Shown in pieces: positions 8,053 through 18,121 of a DNA stretch of 64,000 bases. The DNA comes from JBBEAM01 sp040882845 (GTDB taxonomy: Bacteria > Pseudomonadota > Alphaproteobacteria > Kiloniellales > DSM-21159). Each line of letters opens with the position of its first letter. Positions within the stretch are counted from its first letter, which is position 1. The notes beneath the pieces were generated by a model that was not told the origin of the DNA, ran no database searches, and worked only from the letters and a program-made list of their open reading frames with translations. The stretch is from assembly GCA_040882845.1 (NCBI GenBank), contig JBBEAM010000009.1, forward strand, positions 434,001 through 498,000, in the 5' to 3' direction. The position numbers and the translations under genes were made by a program.

Positions 8053-9951
8053 TTACACTCCCTTCGGATATCCGATTCCCCTCAGACTGCCGCCGATCTC
8101 CTCGAGGATCGCCGGGTCGTCGATGGTCGCGGGCACCTTGTAGTCCTCGCCGTCGGCGATGCAGCGCATGGTGGCGCGCAGGATCTTGCCGGAGCGGGTC
8201 TTGGGCAGACGCTTGACCACCGTGGCCGACTTGAAGGCGGCGACCGGGCCGATCCGCTCGCGCACCATGCGCACCACTTCGGCGGCGATTTCCGCTGGAT
8301 CGCGCTCGACCCCGGCATTGAGCACCAGAAAGCCGACCGGAAGCTGGCCCTTGAGCTGATCGGCGACGCCGATCACCGCGCACTCGGCGACGTCCGGGTG
8401 GCTGGCCAGCACCTCCTCGATGGCGCCGGTGGAGAGGCGGTGCCCGGCGACGTTGATGATGTCGTCGGTGCGGGCCATGACGTGGACGTAGCCGTCGGCG
8501 TCGATCATCCCGGCGTCGCCGGTCTGGTAGTAGCCCGGATAGGTCTCCAGGTAGGCCGTCCTGAAGCGGTCCTCGGCGTTCCACAGGGTCGGCGCGGTTC
8601 CCGGAGGCATCGGCAGCTTGACGACGATGGCGCCGATCTGGCCCGCTTCCATCTCCTTGCCCTGGGGATCGAGCACCTTGAGGTTCCAGCCGGGTACGGC
8701 GCGGGTCGGGGAACCGGGCTTGACCGGCAGCTGTTCGATGCCGAGGCAGTTGGCGGCAACCGGCCAGCCGGTTTCGGTCTGCCACCAGTGATCGATCACC
8801 GGCAGCTTCAGCTTCTCCTCCGCCCAGTACAGCGTATCGGGATCGCAGCGCTCCCCAGCCAGGAAGAGGGCGCGGAAGAGCGACAGATCGTAGCCGCCGA
8901 TCAGCTTGCCCTCGGGGTCCTGCTGGCGGATCGCGCGGAAGGCGGTCGGCGCGGTGAACAGCGTGACCACATCGTGCTCGGCGATCACCCGCCAGAAGGC
9001 GCCGGCGTCGGGGGTGCCGACCGGCTTGCCCTCGTAGAGCAGCGCGGTCGCCCCCCACATCAGCGGCGCATAGACGATGTAGCTGTGGCCGACCACCCAG
9101 CCGACGTCGGAGGCGGCCCAGAAGACCTCGCCGGGGTCGATGTTGAAGATGTTCTTCATCGACCAGTTGAGAGCCACGGCGTGACCGCCATTGTCGCGGA
9201 CGATGCCCTTGGGCTGCCCGGTGGTGCCGGAGGTGTAGAGAATATAGAGCGGGTCCGTCGCGGCCAGCGAGACGCAGCCGTGGGGCTCGGCCGCTGCTAC
9301 GGCCTCCTGCCAATCGAGATCGCGCCCGGCGATCAGCTCGCAGCCCTCAGCCTCGCGCTGCAGAATTATGCAGGCGTCGGGCTTGTGCCTGGCCCGCTCT
9401 ATGGCGCCGTCGAGCAGCGGCTTGTAGGCGACCACGCGCCCGGGCTCGATGCCGCAGGAGGCCGAGAGGATCAGCTTCGGCTGGCAGTCGTCGATCCGCG
9501 TCGCCAGCTCGTTCGCCGCGAAGCCGCCGAACACCACGGAGTGGACCGCGCCAAGCCGGGCGCAGGCGAGCATCGCCATCGCTGCCTCGGGCACCATCGG
9601 CATGTAGATGATCACCCGGTCGCCCTTGCCCACCCCCTGGGCGGCGATGGCGCCGGCCAGCCTGGCGACGGCGTCGCGCAGCTCCCTGTAGGTGAAGCTC
9701 TTCTTGGCTCCTGTGACCGGGCTGTCGTAGATCAGCGCCGCCTGCCCGGCGCGCGCGCCTTCGGCGTGGCGGTCGAGGCAGTTGTAGCAGGTGTTGAGCT
9801 CGCCGCCGGTAAACCAGCGATAGAAGGGTGCGCCGCTGTCGTCGAGGACCCTGTCCCACTTCCGGTTCCAGTCGATCTGTTCCGCCGCCCGGGCCCAGAA
9901 GCCCTCGGGGTCGGCTTTGGCCTCGGCGTAAACCTCATCGAAACGGCCCAT
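8053..9951 (-). CDS. prpE: Propionyl-CoA synthetase (propionate--CoA ligase)
   Basis: A 632-residue acyl-CoA synthetase of the ANL superfamily, normal length for PrpE. The N-terminal ACAS_N region contains FYRWFTGGELNTCYNCLDRH; the P-loop YTSGTTGQPKG is at 239-249; WWQTETGWPV marks motif A5; GRTDDI-type hinge (ARTDDIINVAGHRLSTG) and the C-terminal catalytic lysine in KTRSGKILR are present. These features separate it from acetyl-CoA synthetase and fit the PrpE branch. It activates propionate with ATP and CoA in the cytosol. No methylcitrate or methylmalonyl pathway gene lies beside it; it is divergent from another acyl-CoA ligase. Confidence 0.92.
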   Translation of the reverse strand: MGRFDEVYAEAKADPEGFWARAAEQIDWNRKWDRVLDDSGAPFYRWFTGGELNTCYNCLDRHAEGARAGQAALIYDSPVTGAKKSFTYRELRDAVARLAGAIAAQGVGKGDRVIIYMPMVPEAAMAMLACARLGAVHSVVFGGFAANELATRIDDCQPKLILSASCGIEPGRVVAYKPLLDGAIERARHKPDACIILQREAEGCELIAGRDLDWQEAVAAAEPHGCVSLAATDPLYILYTSGTTGQPKGIVRDNGGHAVALNWSMKNIFNIDPGEVFWAASDVGWVVGHSYIVYAPLMWGATALLYEGKPVGTPDAGAFWRVIAEHDVVTLFTAPTAFRAIRQQDPEGKLIGGYDLSLFRALFLAGERCDPDTLYWAEEKLKLPVIDHWWQTETGWPVAANCLGIEQLPVKPGSPTRAVPGWNLKVLDPQGKEMEAGQIGAIVVKLPMPPGTAPTLWNAEDRFRTAYLETYPGYYQTGDAGMIDADGYVHVMARTDDIINVAGHRLSTGAIEEVLASHPDVAECAVIGVADQLKGQLPVGFLVLNAGVERDPAEIAAEVVRMVRERIGPVAAFKSATVVKRLPKTRSGKILRATMRCIADGEDYKVPATIDDPAILEEIGGSLRGIGYPKGV

Positions 9952-10171
9952 CTGGCGAAATCTCCTCCGTCGTCATCTGCTCTGCGGACCGCTGGCCGGT
10001 CCGTTCAGCGCATCATGCAGGCGAAGGCGGTCGGGAATCAATTTAGAGATCGAGGATTTTTAGAGATCGTTGATTCTGACGGAGCCCGACCCATAGGGCT
10101 GGCCTGGACTTCGCCCGCCGCTTTCGCAAAACTCCCGGTGACAATGCATTCCAGGGGGAGCCTCAGCGCGC

Positions 10172-11791
10172 ATGTCGATCTACGAACGCGATCTCGAGCG
10201 CAACGCCGCGAACTTCGCGCCGTTGACGCCGCTGACTTTCCTCAAGCGGGCGGCGGCGGTCTTTCCCCGGCGTACCGCGGTGATCCACGGTTCGACATCC
10301 TACACCTGGGCGCAAGCCGAGGAGCGTTGCCGGCGCCTCGCCTCCGCCCTGGCGGCGCGCGGCATCGGCAAGGGCGACAGCGTGGCGGTGCTGGCGCCGA
10401 ATATCCCGCCGCTGTTCGAGGCGCATTTCGGCGTGCCGATGACCGGCGCGGTGCTGAACGCGCTCAACACCCGGCTCGACGCCGCGACCATCGCCTTCAT
10501 CCTGAACCACGGCGAGACCAAGGTCTTGCTGACCGACACGGAAGCCGCCCCGACAATCGAGCAGGCCCTGGCCGAACTTGGCCGCGACATCCTGGTGATC
10601 GATATCGACGATCCGGAAGGCCCCGGCGGCAAGCGCCTGGGCGAGACCGACTACGAGAGCTTCCTGGCCGCCGCCGAGCCCGCGTTCACGCCCCGCCTGC
10701 CGGATGACGAGTGGGAGGCGATTTCCCTCAACTACACCAGCGGAACCACGGGAGATCCCAAGGGCGTGGTCTATCACCACCGCGGCGCGACCTTGAACGC
10801 GCTGGGCAACATCCAGACCTGGGCGATGCCGCCGCATCCCGTCTATCTCTGGACCCTGCCGATGTTCCACTGCAACGGCTGGTGCTTTCCCTGGACGATC
10901 ACCGCCTTGGGCGGCACCCATGTCTGCCTGCGGAGAGTCGACACCGACGCCATCTACGCCGCCTTCGCCGAGCATAAGGTGACCCATCTCTGCGGCGCGC
11001 CGATCGTGATGCAGATGATCCTCAACGCCAGCGACGGCCAGAAGGCGAGCTTCGACCACGAGGTGCAGATGATGACCGCCGCCGCGCCGCCGCCGGCAAG
11101 CGTGCTGGCGGCGATGGAGGCCCAGGGCGTCAAGGTCACCCACGTCTACGGCCTGACCGAGGTTTACGGTCCGGCCGTGGTCTGCGCCTGGCATCCGGAG
11201 TGGAGCAGTCTGCCGATCGCGCAGCAGGCCGATCTGAAGTCCCGCCAGGGCGTCAACTATCCGGTGCTGGAGGGCGCCATGGTCGCCGACGCCGAGACCC
11301 TGGAGCCGGTGCCCTGGGACGGCGAAACCCTGGGCGAGGTCTTCCTGCGCGGCAACATCGTGATGAAGGGCTACCTGAAGAACGCCCAGGCCAGCGAGAA
11401 GGCCTTCTCGGGCGGCTGGTTCCATACCGGCGACCTCGGGGTGGTGCATCCCGACGGCTACATCCAGCTCAAGGACCGCTCCAAGGACATCATCATTTCC
11501 GGCGGCGAGAACATCTCCTCGATCGAGGTCGAGAATACGCTCTACAAGCACCCGGCGGTGGCCGCAGCCGGGGTGGTCGCCAAACCGGACGAAAAATGGG
11601 GGGAGACGCCCTGCGCCTTCGTCGAACTCAAGCCGGGCGCCGAGGTCACGGCAGAGGAGCTGATCGCCTTCTGCCGCGACAACCTGGCGCACTACAAGTG
11701 TCCGCGCTTCGTGGTCTTCGGCGAGCTGCCCAAGACCTCGACGGGAAAGATTCAGAAGTTCGTGCTGCGCCGCCAGGCCGAAAGCGTCTAA
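10172..11791 (+). CDS. Acyl-CoA synthetase (medium-chain/DmdB-like AMP-binding ligase)
   Basis: A 539-residue AMP-forming ligase. The P-loop YTSGTTGDPKGV (about 190), the aromatic stretch LPMFHCNGWCFPW, the A5 motif YGLTEVYGP, the hinge DRSKDIIISGGENISSIEVE and the C-terminal KTSTGKIQK with its catalytic lysine are all visible. The set matches the acyl-CoA synthetase group that includes methylmercaptopropionyl-CoA ligase (DmdB) and medium-chain fatty-acid ligases; substrate cannot be decided from sequence. AGGGGGAG precedes the ATG at 10172. It ends in a GC-rich hairpin terminator at 11824. Confidence 0.88.
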   Translation: MSIYERDLERNAANFAPLTPLTFLKRAAAVFPRRTAVIHGSTSYTWAQAEERCRRLASALAARGIGKGDSVAVLAPNIPPLFEAHFGVPMTGAVLNALNTRLDAATIAFILNHGETKVLLTDTEAAPTIEQALAELGRDILVIDIDDPEGPGGKRLGETDYESFLAAAEPAFTPRLPDDEWEAISLNYTSGTTGDPKGVVYHHRGATLNALGNIQTWAMPPHPVYLWTLPMFHCNGWCFPWTITALGGTHVCLRRVDTDAIYAAFAEHKVTHLCGAPIVMQMILNASDGQKASFDHEVQMMTAAAPPPASVLAAMEAQGVKVTHVYGLTEVYGPAVVCAWHPEWSSLPIAQQADLKSRQGVNYPVLEGAMVADAETLEPVPWDGETLGEVFLRGNIVMKGYLKNAQASEKAFSGGWFHTGDLGVVHPDGYIQLKDRSKDIIISGGENISSIEVENTLYKHPAVAAAGVVAKPDEKWGETPCAFVELKPGAEVTAEELIAFCRDNLAHYKCPRFVVFGELPKTSTGKIQKFVLRRQAESV

Positions 11792-11823
11792 GCGTCACGG
11801 CCGGGCGACCCTGAAAGACAAAA

Positions 11824-11860
11824 CCGCGCCTCCGGGTTCGGGGGGCGCGGTGCGGCTTTT
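11824..11860. terminator. Hairpin terminator after the acyl-CoA synthetase gene
   Basis: The stem CCGCGCC (11824-11830) pairs with GGCGCGG (11844-11850), extended by three further pairs, and is followed by TGCGGCTTTT. It lies between two convergent genes, the acyl-CoA synthetase and a DUF465 gene; the T run favours termination of plus-strand transcripts. Confidence 0.7.
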
Positions 11861-11880
11861 CTCTAGATTCCGGTCCCGGC

Positions 11881-12048
11881 CTAGTGGTGGCCGATGCCGG
11901 CGATCTCGTCCTTGATGCGCAGTTTCTCGCGCTTCAGCTGGGCGAGACGGTTCTCGTCGGGATGGGGTCTGTGGTTCTCCTGATCTATCTCTTGCTCAAG
12001 GTGTGCATGCTTGGACTTCAAGGCTTCCACATGCTCATTGAGGGACAT
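11881..12048 (-). CDS. YdcH family (DUF465) small protein
   Basis: A 55-residue protein: MSLNEHVEALKSKHAHLEQE, then a charged linker (DQENHRPHPDE) and a second helix LAQLKREKLRIKDEI. This is the DUF465/YdcH pattern of a short helical hairpin or coiled coil. GGGGAGG lies about eight bases before the ATG at 12048, which supports translation. The frame on the opposite strand is a shadow. A second DUF465 gene occurs at 16169. Function is unknown for the family. Confidence 0.85.
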   Translation of the reverse strand: MSLNEHVEALKSKHAHLEQEIDQENHRPHPDENRLAQLKREKLRIKDEIAGIGHH

Positions 12049-12137
12049 CGCATCTACCTCCCCTTCTTTTGTGAATGAAATATGGTAACTCTCCTGGCAG
12101 CGTCTGCCAATCAGCCCTTATTCACAGGTCGGTATCC

Positions 12138-12764
12138 ATGGCTTCCGGTTCAAGACAGCGCTTGATCGTCGGCATCAGCGGCGCCAGTGGGGTGATCTAC
12201 GGCATCCGCCTGCTGGAGGCGCTGCGCGCGCTGCCGGTGGAAAGCCACCTGGTGATGAGCAGGTCGGCCGAGATCACCGCGGCCCACGAAACCGACCTCA
12301 AGATCCGGGAGATTCACGCCCTGGCCGACGTGGTACATCCGGCTGGCGATATCGCCGCGCCGATCGCCAGCGGCTCCTACCGGACGCTCGGCATGGTGGT
12401 CGCGCCCTGCTCGATACGCTCGATGTCGGAGATCGCCACCGGCGTCACCTCCTCGCTGCTGACCCGCGCCGCCGACGTGGTGCTGAAGGAGCGGCGGCCG
12501 CTGGTGCTGATGCTGCGCGAGACACCCCTCCACAGCGGCCACCTGCGCAACCTGCTGCAGCTATCGGAAATGGGCGCGACGATCGCGCCGCCGGTGCCGG
12601 CCTTCTATGCCAAGCCCAAGAGCGTGCAGGACATCGTCGATCAGTCGGTCGGCCGGGTGCTCGACCTCTTCGGCCTCGACTCGCCGCTGATCGTCGGGCG
12701 CTGGGGCGAGGACGGGGAGCCCGCCAAGGCGCGCGGCAAGACGGCCCGCAGGAAGAAGGCCTAG
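12138..12764 (+). CDS. ubiX: UbiX family flavin prenyltransferase
   Basis: A 208-residue flavoprotein of the UbiX/Pad1 family with the N-terminal GISGASGVIYG FMN-binding loop (residues 12-22), the central MVVAPCSIRSMSEIATG and the terminal RETPLHSGHLRNLLQLS segment with catalytic residues. It makes prenylated FMN, the cofactor of UbiD-type decarboxylases used in ubiquinone synthesis. The ATG at 12138 was chosen because family members start a few residues before this loop. A lysine/arginine tail (ARGKTARRKK) ends the protein. No ubiD lies in the window, but COQ9 at 18122 belongs to the same pathway. Confidence 0.92.
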   Translation: MASGSRQRLIVGISGASGVIYGIRLLEALRALPVESHLVMSRSAEITAAHETDLKIREIHALADVVHPAGDIAAPIASGSYRTLGMVVAPCSIRSMSEIATGVTSSLLTRAADVVLKERRPLVLMLRETPLHSGHLRNLLQLSEMGATIAPPVPAFYAKPKSVQDIVDQSVGRVLDLFGLDSPLIVGRWGEDGEPAKARGKTARRKKA

Positions 12765-12894
12765 CGCGCCGGCGCCCTTTCCGGGCTTTCCTTGCGCCGC
12801 CCGGCGGAACCCCTATATTTCTGTGCAGAGCGAGGACGACCTCCCCCAGTCGGGACGCTGATTCGGGACGACCCGAGGACTTCACGGGGGCGGC

Positions 12895-13350
12895 ATGCGC
12901 GCCACCAAAGACCGCATTCGTCACGCGATCAGCTTCGAGGTCATCGCGCTTCTCATCGTCACGCCGACCGGCGCCTGGGCCTTCGATCAGCCGATCCACG
13001 ACATCGGAGTCGTCGGAATCGTCAGCGCGACCATCGCGACCCTCTGGAACTACCTTTACAACCTGCTGTTCGATCATGCGATGCTGCGGATCGCTGGGCA
13101 TGTGCGTAAGACGCTGGCCCTGCGCATCCTGCACACGCTGCTGTTCGAAGGCGGGCTGCTGATCGTTCTGCTGCCCTTCATCGCCTGGTATCTCGGCATC
13201 GGCCTGCTGGAGGCATTCTACATGGATGTCTCCTTCACGCTCTTCTACTTGGTCTATGCCTTCGTCTTCAATTGGCTCTACGACCTGATCTTTCCCGTGC
13301 CGCACGCCCCGGCAGCGGAGCGCCGGCGCGGGACCGCGCCTAGCGCTTGA
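12895..13350 (+). CDS. PACE family multidrug efflux transporter
   Basis: A 151-residue protein with four transmembrane helices arranged as two bacterial transmembrane-pair (BTP) units. The first unit has RIRHAISFEVIAL, including the membrane-embedded glutamate typical of AceI-like pumps, and WNYLYNLLFDH; the second repeats this with RILHTLLFEGGLL and FNWLYDLIFP. PACE proteins export biocides such as chlorhexidine and may have a natural polyamine role. It begins at ATG 12895 and overlaps the 3' end of the opposite-strand methyltransferase gene by 11 bases. Confidence 0.88.
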   Translation: MRATKDRIRHAISFEVIALLIVTPTGAWAFDQPIHDIGVVGIVSATIATLWNYLYNLLFDHAMLRIAGHVRKTLALRILHTLLFEGGLLIVLLPFIAWYLGIGLLEAFYMDVSFTLFYLVYAFVFNWLYDLIFPVPHAPAAERRRGTAPSA

Positions 13351-14383
13351 GGCGCCGACGAGCCTGTTTCAGGTAATCCGGGGAGATATCGATGCCGACG
13401 GCCCGGCGGTCCAGCTCCCGCGCCACCTTGAGCGCCGTGCCGCTGCCGCAGAAGGGATCGAGCAGGATCCCGCCCGGCGGGCAGGTGGCGAGGATCGGGA
13501 GGCGGCAGAGATCCTCGGGAAAGGCGGCGAAGTGGCCGTCCCGGCCTTGAGCCCGGCCCTGGCTGTCCTCGGGCAGGATCTCCCAGACGTCGCCCGGCTT
13601 GCTGCCCTTGGGGTGGTAGCGCAGCACGTAGAAGCCCTTGTCGCGCAGCTCCCGCGCCCGGCCCGAGACGCTGGCCCGATCGGAGTGGGTGGCCCGCTGC
13701 TGCCCCCGCAGCACCATGCGGAAATCTGAAAGGCGGCCGTCCCGGAGCGCGGCCAGCTCCCCCTCCAGCGCCGCCAGTGCGGCGGCTTTCTCGGCCTCGC
13801 TCAAGGCCGTCGAGAGCTCGATCTGGCGGCGGTAGCGCACGCCGGTCACGCCGGTTGCCGAGACCACCGCGCCGCCGACCACCCTGGCCGCGCGCGGCGC
13901 GTTGCGGATGGCGTCGAGGTCGTAGCGGTAATCGGCCTGACGGACGAAGTGGAAGACCATCTCGTGGTGATTGCGCAGGCGGTCGCGTGCGGTGTCCGGG
14001 CCGCCCTTCAGCTTGTTCCAGACCACGGCGTTGCGCAGGATCCAGCCCTGTTCGTCGCCCAGCGCCAGGGCGACCCGCCAGGGCAGGCCGAGCAGCCGCT
14101 TCTGCCGGTAGGCGTCGCCGAGATTGAGCCACAGCGAGCCCTCGGGCTTGAGCACCCGCGCGACAGCCTGAAAGATATCCAGCAGCGCCGCGACATAGGC
14201 TTCGGGAGTCTGCTCCCGTCCGATCCCGCCGGCCCCATAGTCGCGCTGACCCCAGTAGGGCGGCGAGGTCAGGCAGCAGTCGACAGAGCTTTCGGGAAAG
14301 CGCGCCAGAACCCGACGCGCCTCGCCCTGGCAGAGCAGCAGCGGCCTGTCGGAGGTAAAGAAGGCGGCGGCGCTAGTCTTCAA
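13340..14383 (-). CDS. Site-specific DNA methyltransferase (N6-adenine or N4-cytosine)
   Basis: A 347-residue beta-class DNA methyltransferase: the catalytic motif TSPPYWGQRDYG (near residue 39) comes first and the SAM-binding motif DPFCGSGTALKVA (near 310) last. TSPPYW is compatible with either N4-cytosine or N6-adenine methylation. A region of about 70 residues in the middle, with RRQIELSTALSEAEK, probably includes the target recognition part. No restriction endonuclease is adjacent. The gene overlaps the TIGR02444 gene by 11 bases and sits in an apparent operon behind phosphofructokinase, an unusual setting. Confidence 0.85.
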   Translation of the reverse strand: MKTSAAAFFTSDRPLLLCQGEARRVLARFPESSVDCCLTSPPYWGQRDYGAGGIGREQTPEAYVAALLDIFQAVARVLKPEGSLWLNLGDAYRQKRLLGLPWRVALALGDEQGWILRNAVVWNKLKGGPDTARDRLRNHHEMVFHFVRQADYRYDLDAIRNAPRAARVVGGAVVSATGVTGVRYRRQIELSTALSEAEKAAALAALEGELAALRDGRLSDFRMVLRGQQRATHSDRASVSGRARELRDKGFYVLRYHPKGSKPGDVWEILPEDSQGRAQGRDGHFAAFPEDLCRLPILATCPPGGILLDPFCGSGTALKVARELDRRAVGIDISPDYLKQARRRLKR

Positions 14384-14922
14384 ACAGCCACACCGCCTCG
14401 AGCGGCGGCACCTCCCCGAAGCAGCCGGTCAGCACGGCGGCGAGATCGGCGATGTCGGTGATCGAAATCTCGGCGCCGAGGAAGCCCAGGTAGAGCCTCA
14501 TGTTGCTGGCAGCGGCCTGTGGCGAGGCTTCTCCCGCAGACTCCTCTGCGCTGGCGGACAGCAGGTCCTGCTCGATCCGCTCGGCCTCCAGCTCCAAGCG
14601 CTTGATCTCCTCGCGCAAGGCCTGAGCTTGCTCGCCGGGCGCGGTCTCCTGGGTTTTCATCCAGCGGCGCACGCCGCGCAGCGGCAGCACCACCTCGCTG
14701 CGCCAAGCCGCCACCTTGGCGTCGAGCGCGGCGAGTTCCTCCCGCCCGAGCCGCCGTCCCCGGCGGCCGCTCCAGCCGCAGTACAGCAGCAGGTTGACGT
14801 CGAGGCCGTGACGCTCCTGCAGGGCCAGGCAGGCGGGGGCCACGCCGGGCTTGGCGTAGGCGGCGAGCGAGAAGTCCCAAAAGCGGACTTCCGCGGGCTT
14901 TTCCGGCTTGGGGCTGGCGGCA

Positions 14923-14930
<8 letters not shown>
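14373..14930 (-). CDS. TIGR02444 family protein
   Basis: A 185-residue cytosolic protein of the TIGR02444 (DUF2390) family. It begins with FWDFSLAAYAKPGV and contains the conserved CLALQERHGLDVNLLLYCGW and LRGVRRWMK. The middle (about 100-140) is strongly charged and probably a coiled coil. The family has no known function. It overlaps the phosphofructokinase gene by eight bases and the methyltransferase gene by 11, which suggests translational coupling of all three. Confidence 0.85.
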
Positions 14931-16005
<1,075 letters not shown>

Positions 16006-16168
16006 AATCGCCCTCCTTGCCCGCCGCATCCGCAGTCTTGCGGAATATTTACCGGGCGATCAAGGACTTGCAGGCCCGAAACAGGTCACGCTCCGTCCCG
16101 GCAAGGGGACTCCACGATGCGCCGCGAAAGGCGTATCATGACCGCAGTCGAAGCAAGTTTGGATCGAA

Positions 16169-16387
16169 ATGGACGACGGTACGATTCCGGTCGAGCAGCA
16201 GGAGTTGCTGGCCCGGCTGGAGGAACTGAGAAGCGAACACCGCGATCTCGACGACGTGATCGCGCGGATCAACGAAACGGCACCCTACGATCAGCTTCAG
16301 ATCCAACGGCTGAAGAAGCGCAAGCTGCTGCTGAAGGATCACATTCTGAGGCTGGAGGACCGCCTCTACCCGGATATCATCGCCTAG
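16169..16387 (+). CDS. YdcH family (DUF465) small protein
   Basis: A 72-residue protein with two helices, QQELLARLEELRSEHRDLDD and LQIQRLKKRKLLLKDHILRL, as in DUF465/YdcH proteins. It is probably a helical hairpin or coiled-coil protein of the cytosol. The stretch between the helices (NETAPYDQ) has the usual turn. It resembles the 55-residue gene at 11881 in architecture but not closely in sequence. It is upstream of purE, separated by a promoter. Confidence 0.85.
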   Translation: MDDGTIPVEQQELLARLEELRSEHRDLDDVIARINETAPYDQLQIQRLKKRKLLLKDHILRLEDRLYPDIIA

Positions 16388-16429
16388 AGCGCGGCGGGCG
16401 GCCGGTGCCCCGCGGCACCGCCCCCGTGC

Positions 16430-16458
16430 TTGCCAGCTTGGGGGGATATCCCGATAAT
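16430..16458 (+). promoter_or_regulatory. Probable sigma-70 promoter of purEK
   Basis: TTGCCA (16430-16435) and GATAAT (16453-16458) are separated by exactly 17 bases, close to the housekeeping consensus. Transcription would start near 16465, about 38 bases before the purE start, leaving a short leader with GAGGGGAAG as ribosome binding site. No riboswitch-like structure was recognised. Confidence 0.65.
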
Positions 16459-16502
16459 GCGCGCCTTTTCGCGCCCGCGACACAGCCTGAGAGGGGAAGC
16501 CA

Positions 16503-16997
16503 ATGGCCGAGTCCGCGATACCGGTCGGCATCATCATGGGGAGCCAGTCCGACTGGCCGACCATGCAGCACGCCGCGGCGACCCTGGAGGAGCTGGAGGT
16601 CGGCCACGAGGTGCGCATCGTCTCCGCACACCGTACGCCGAGCCGCATGGCCGACTACGCCGCCGGGGCGCGCGGTCGCGGCATCAAGGTGATCATCGCC
16701 GGCGCTGGCGGAGCCGCCCACCTCCCGGGCATGGTCGCCGCACAGACGGCGCTTCCGGTCTTCGGCGTGCCGATCGAAAGCAAGGCGCTGCAGGGCATGG
16801 ACTCCCTGCTCTCCATCGTACAGATGCCGGGCGGCATTCCGGTCGGAACCCTGGCCATCGGCAAGGCCGGGGCGAAGAACGCGGCGCTGCTCGCCGCCGC
16901 GGTGCTGGCTCTGAGCGACGCCGGTCTGGCACAACGGCTGGATGCCTGGCGCGCGGCCCAGAGCGAGGCTGTCGCCGAACACCCCTCGGACTCCTAG
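16503..16997 (+). CDS. purE: 5-(carboxyamino)imidazole ribonucleotide mutase
   Basis: A 164-residue class I PurE. The N-terminal GIIMGSQSDWPTM binds the phosphate, followed by VSAHRTPSRM, the AGAGGAAHLPGMVAA loop and GVPIESKALQGMDSLLSIVQMPGG-type sequence that define the active site of the octamer. It converts N5-CAIR to CAIR in purine synthesis. purK follows after seven bases, so the two act in sequence and are co-transcribed. Confidence 0.95.
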   Translation: MAESAIPVGIIMGSQSDWPTMQHAAATLEELEVGHEVRIVSAHRTPSRMADYAAGARGRGIKVIIAGAGGAAHLPGMVAAQTALPVFGVPIESKALQGMDSLLSIVQMPGGIPVGTLAIGKAGAKNAALLAAAVLALSDAGLAQRLDAWRAAQSEAVAEHPSDS

Positions 16998-17004
16998 GAA
17001 CAAA

Positions 17005-18114
17005 ATGAGCAAGACACTCGATAAACCGCTGCCTCCCGGCTCGGTCATCGGCATCCTCGGCGGCGGTCAGCTCGGCCGCATGGCGGCCCTGGCCGCGGCC
17101 CCGCTCGGCTACCGGGTGCATATCTATACCCCGAAGGACGACGACCCCGCGCTGCAGGTCTGCGATGGACGGCACATCGCGCCCTATGAAGACGAGGTGG
17201 CGCTCGCCGCCTTCGCCGAGGCGGTCGATGTGGTGACCTACGAGTTCGAGAACGTGCCCCACAAGACGGCCGATTTCCTGGCTGGACGGGTCACCGTGCG
17301 GCCCGACCCCAAGGTCCTGAAAATCTGCCAGAACCGCCTGCGCGAGAAGGACTTCCTCGCCTCCATCGAGGTGCCGACGACCCGCTATGCCGAGGTCACT
17401 GGGCCCGAGGGCGTGGCCCGGGCGCTGCGCGATCTGGGCAGTCCCTGCGTACTGAAAACCTCCGAGGGCGGCTACGACGGCAAGGGCCAGACCCTGGTCA
17501 AGACCGGCGACGACCTGGAGAGCGCCTGGAAGCGGATGATCGGCGCGGTCGACGGCGGACCCGGAATCCTCGAGGCCTACGTCGATTTCTCGGCCGAGAT
17601 TTCGGTGATCGCGGCACGCAGCGCCGAGGGCCAGGTGACAAACTACGTCACGGTCGAGAACCACCACCGCGATCATATCCTGGACCAGACCATCGTTCCG
17701 GCGCGGGTCAGCGAGCAGATCTCCGGCAAGGCCGAGGCGATCGCTAGGCACATCGTCGAAGGTATCCGTCTGGTCGGCCTGATCGGCGTCGAGATGTTCG
17801 TCACAGCGGCTGGACAGGTTCTGGTCAACGAGATCGCGCCGCGCCCGCACAACTCCGGCCACTGGACCATCGACGCCTGCGTCACCTCGCAGTTCGAGCA
17901 GTTCATCCGCGCCGTGGCCGGCCTGCCGCTCGGCGCGGTCGAACGCCACTCCGACGCGGTGATGCGCAACCTCTTGGGCGACGAATGCGAAAGCTGGGCG
18001 GAGATTCTCTCAGATCCGGCGGCGCGGCTGCATCTCTATGGCAAGAGCGAAGCCCGGCCGGGCCGCAAGATGGGCCACGTCACCCGGCTCAGCCCGCGCA
18101 ACTGGACCCTCTAG
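17005..18114 (+). CDS. purK: 5-(carboxyamino)imidazole ribonucleotide synthase
   Basis: A 369-residue ATP-grasp enzyme with GILGGGQLGRMAALAA (N-terminal dinucleotide-type fold), TYEFENVP (near 72-80), the ATP-grasp loop KTSEGGYDGKGQ and the metal site VEMFVTAAGQVLVNEIAPRPHNSGH-type sequence. It carboxylates AIR to N5-CAIR with ATP and bicarbonate, the step before PurE. The ATG at 17005 is the first start after purE; the longer frame from 16942 runs inside purE. Usual length. Confidence 0.95.
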   Translation: MSKTLDKPLPPGSVIGILGGGQLGRMAALAAAPLGYRVHIYTPKDDDPALQVCDGRHIAPYEDEVALAAFAEAVDVVTYEFENVPHKTADFLAGRVTVRPDPKVLKICQNRLREKDFLASIEVPTTRYAEVTGPEGVARALRDLGSPCVLKTSEGGYDGKGQTLVKTGDDLESAWKRMIGAVDGGPGILEAYVDFSAEISVIAARSAEGQVTNYVTVENHHRDHILDQTIVPARVSEQISGKAEAIARHIVEGIRLVGLIGVEMFVTAAGQVLVNEIAPRPHNSGHWTIDACVTSQFEQFIRAVAGLPLGAVERHSDAVMRNLLGDECESWAEILSDPAARLHLYGKSEARPGRKMGHVTRLSPRNWTL

Positions 18115-18121
18115 AAAAGAG

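Noticed and set aside
11884..12078. A 64-codon plus-strand frame
   Set aside because: It is antisense to the DUF465 gene at 11881-12048, which has a good ribosome binding site and a clear family pattern.
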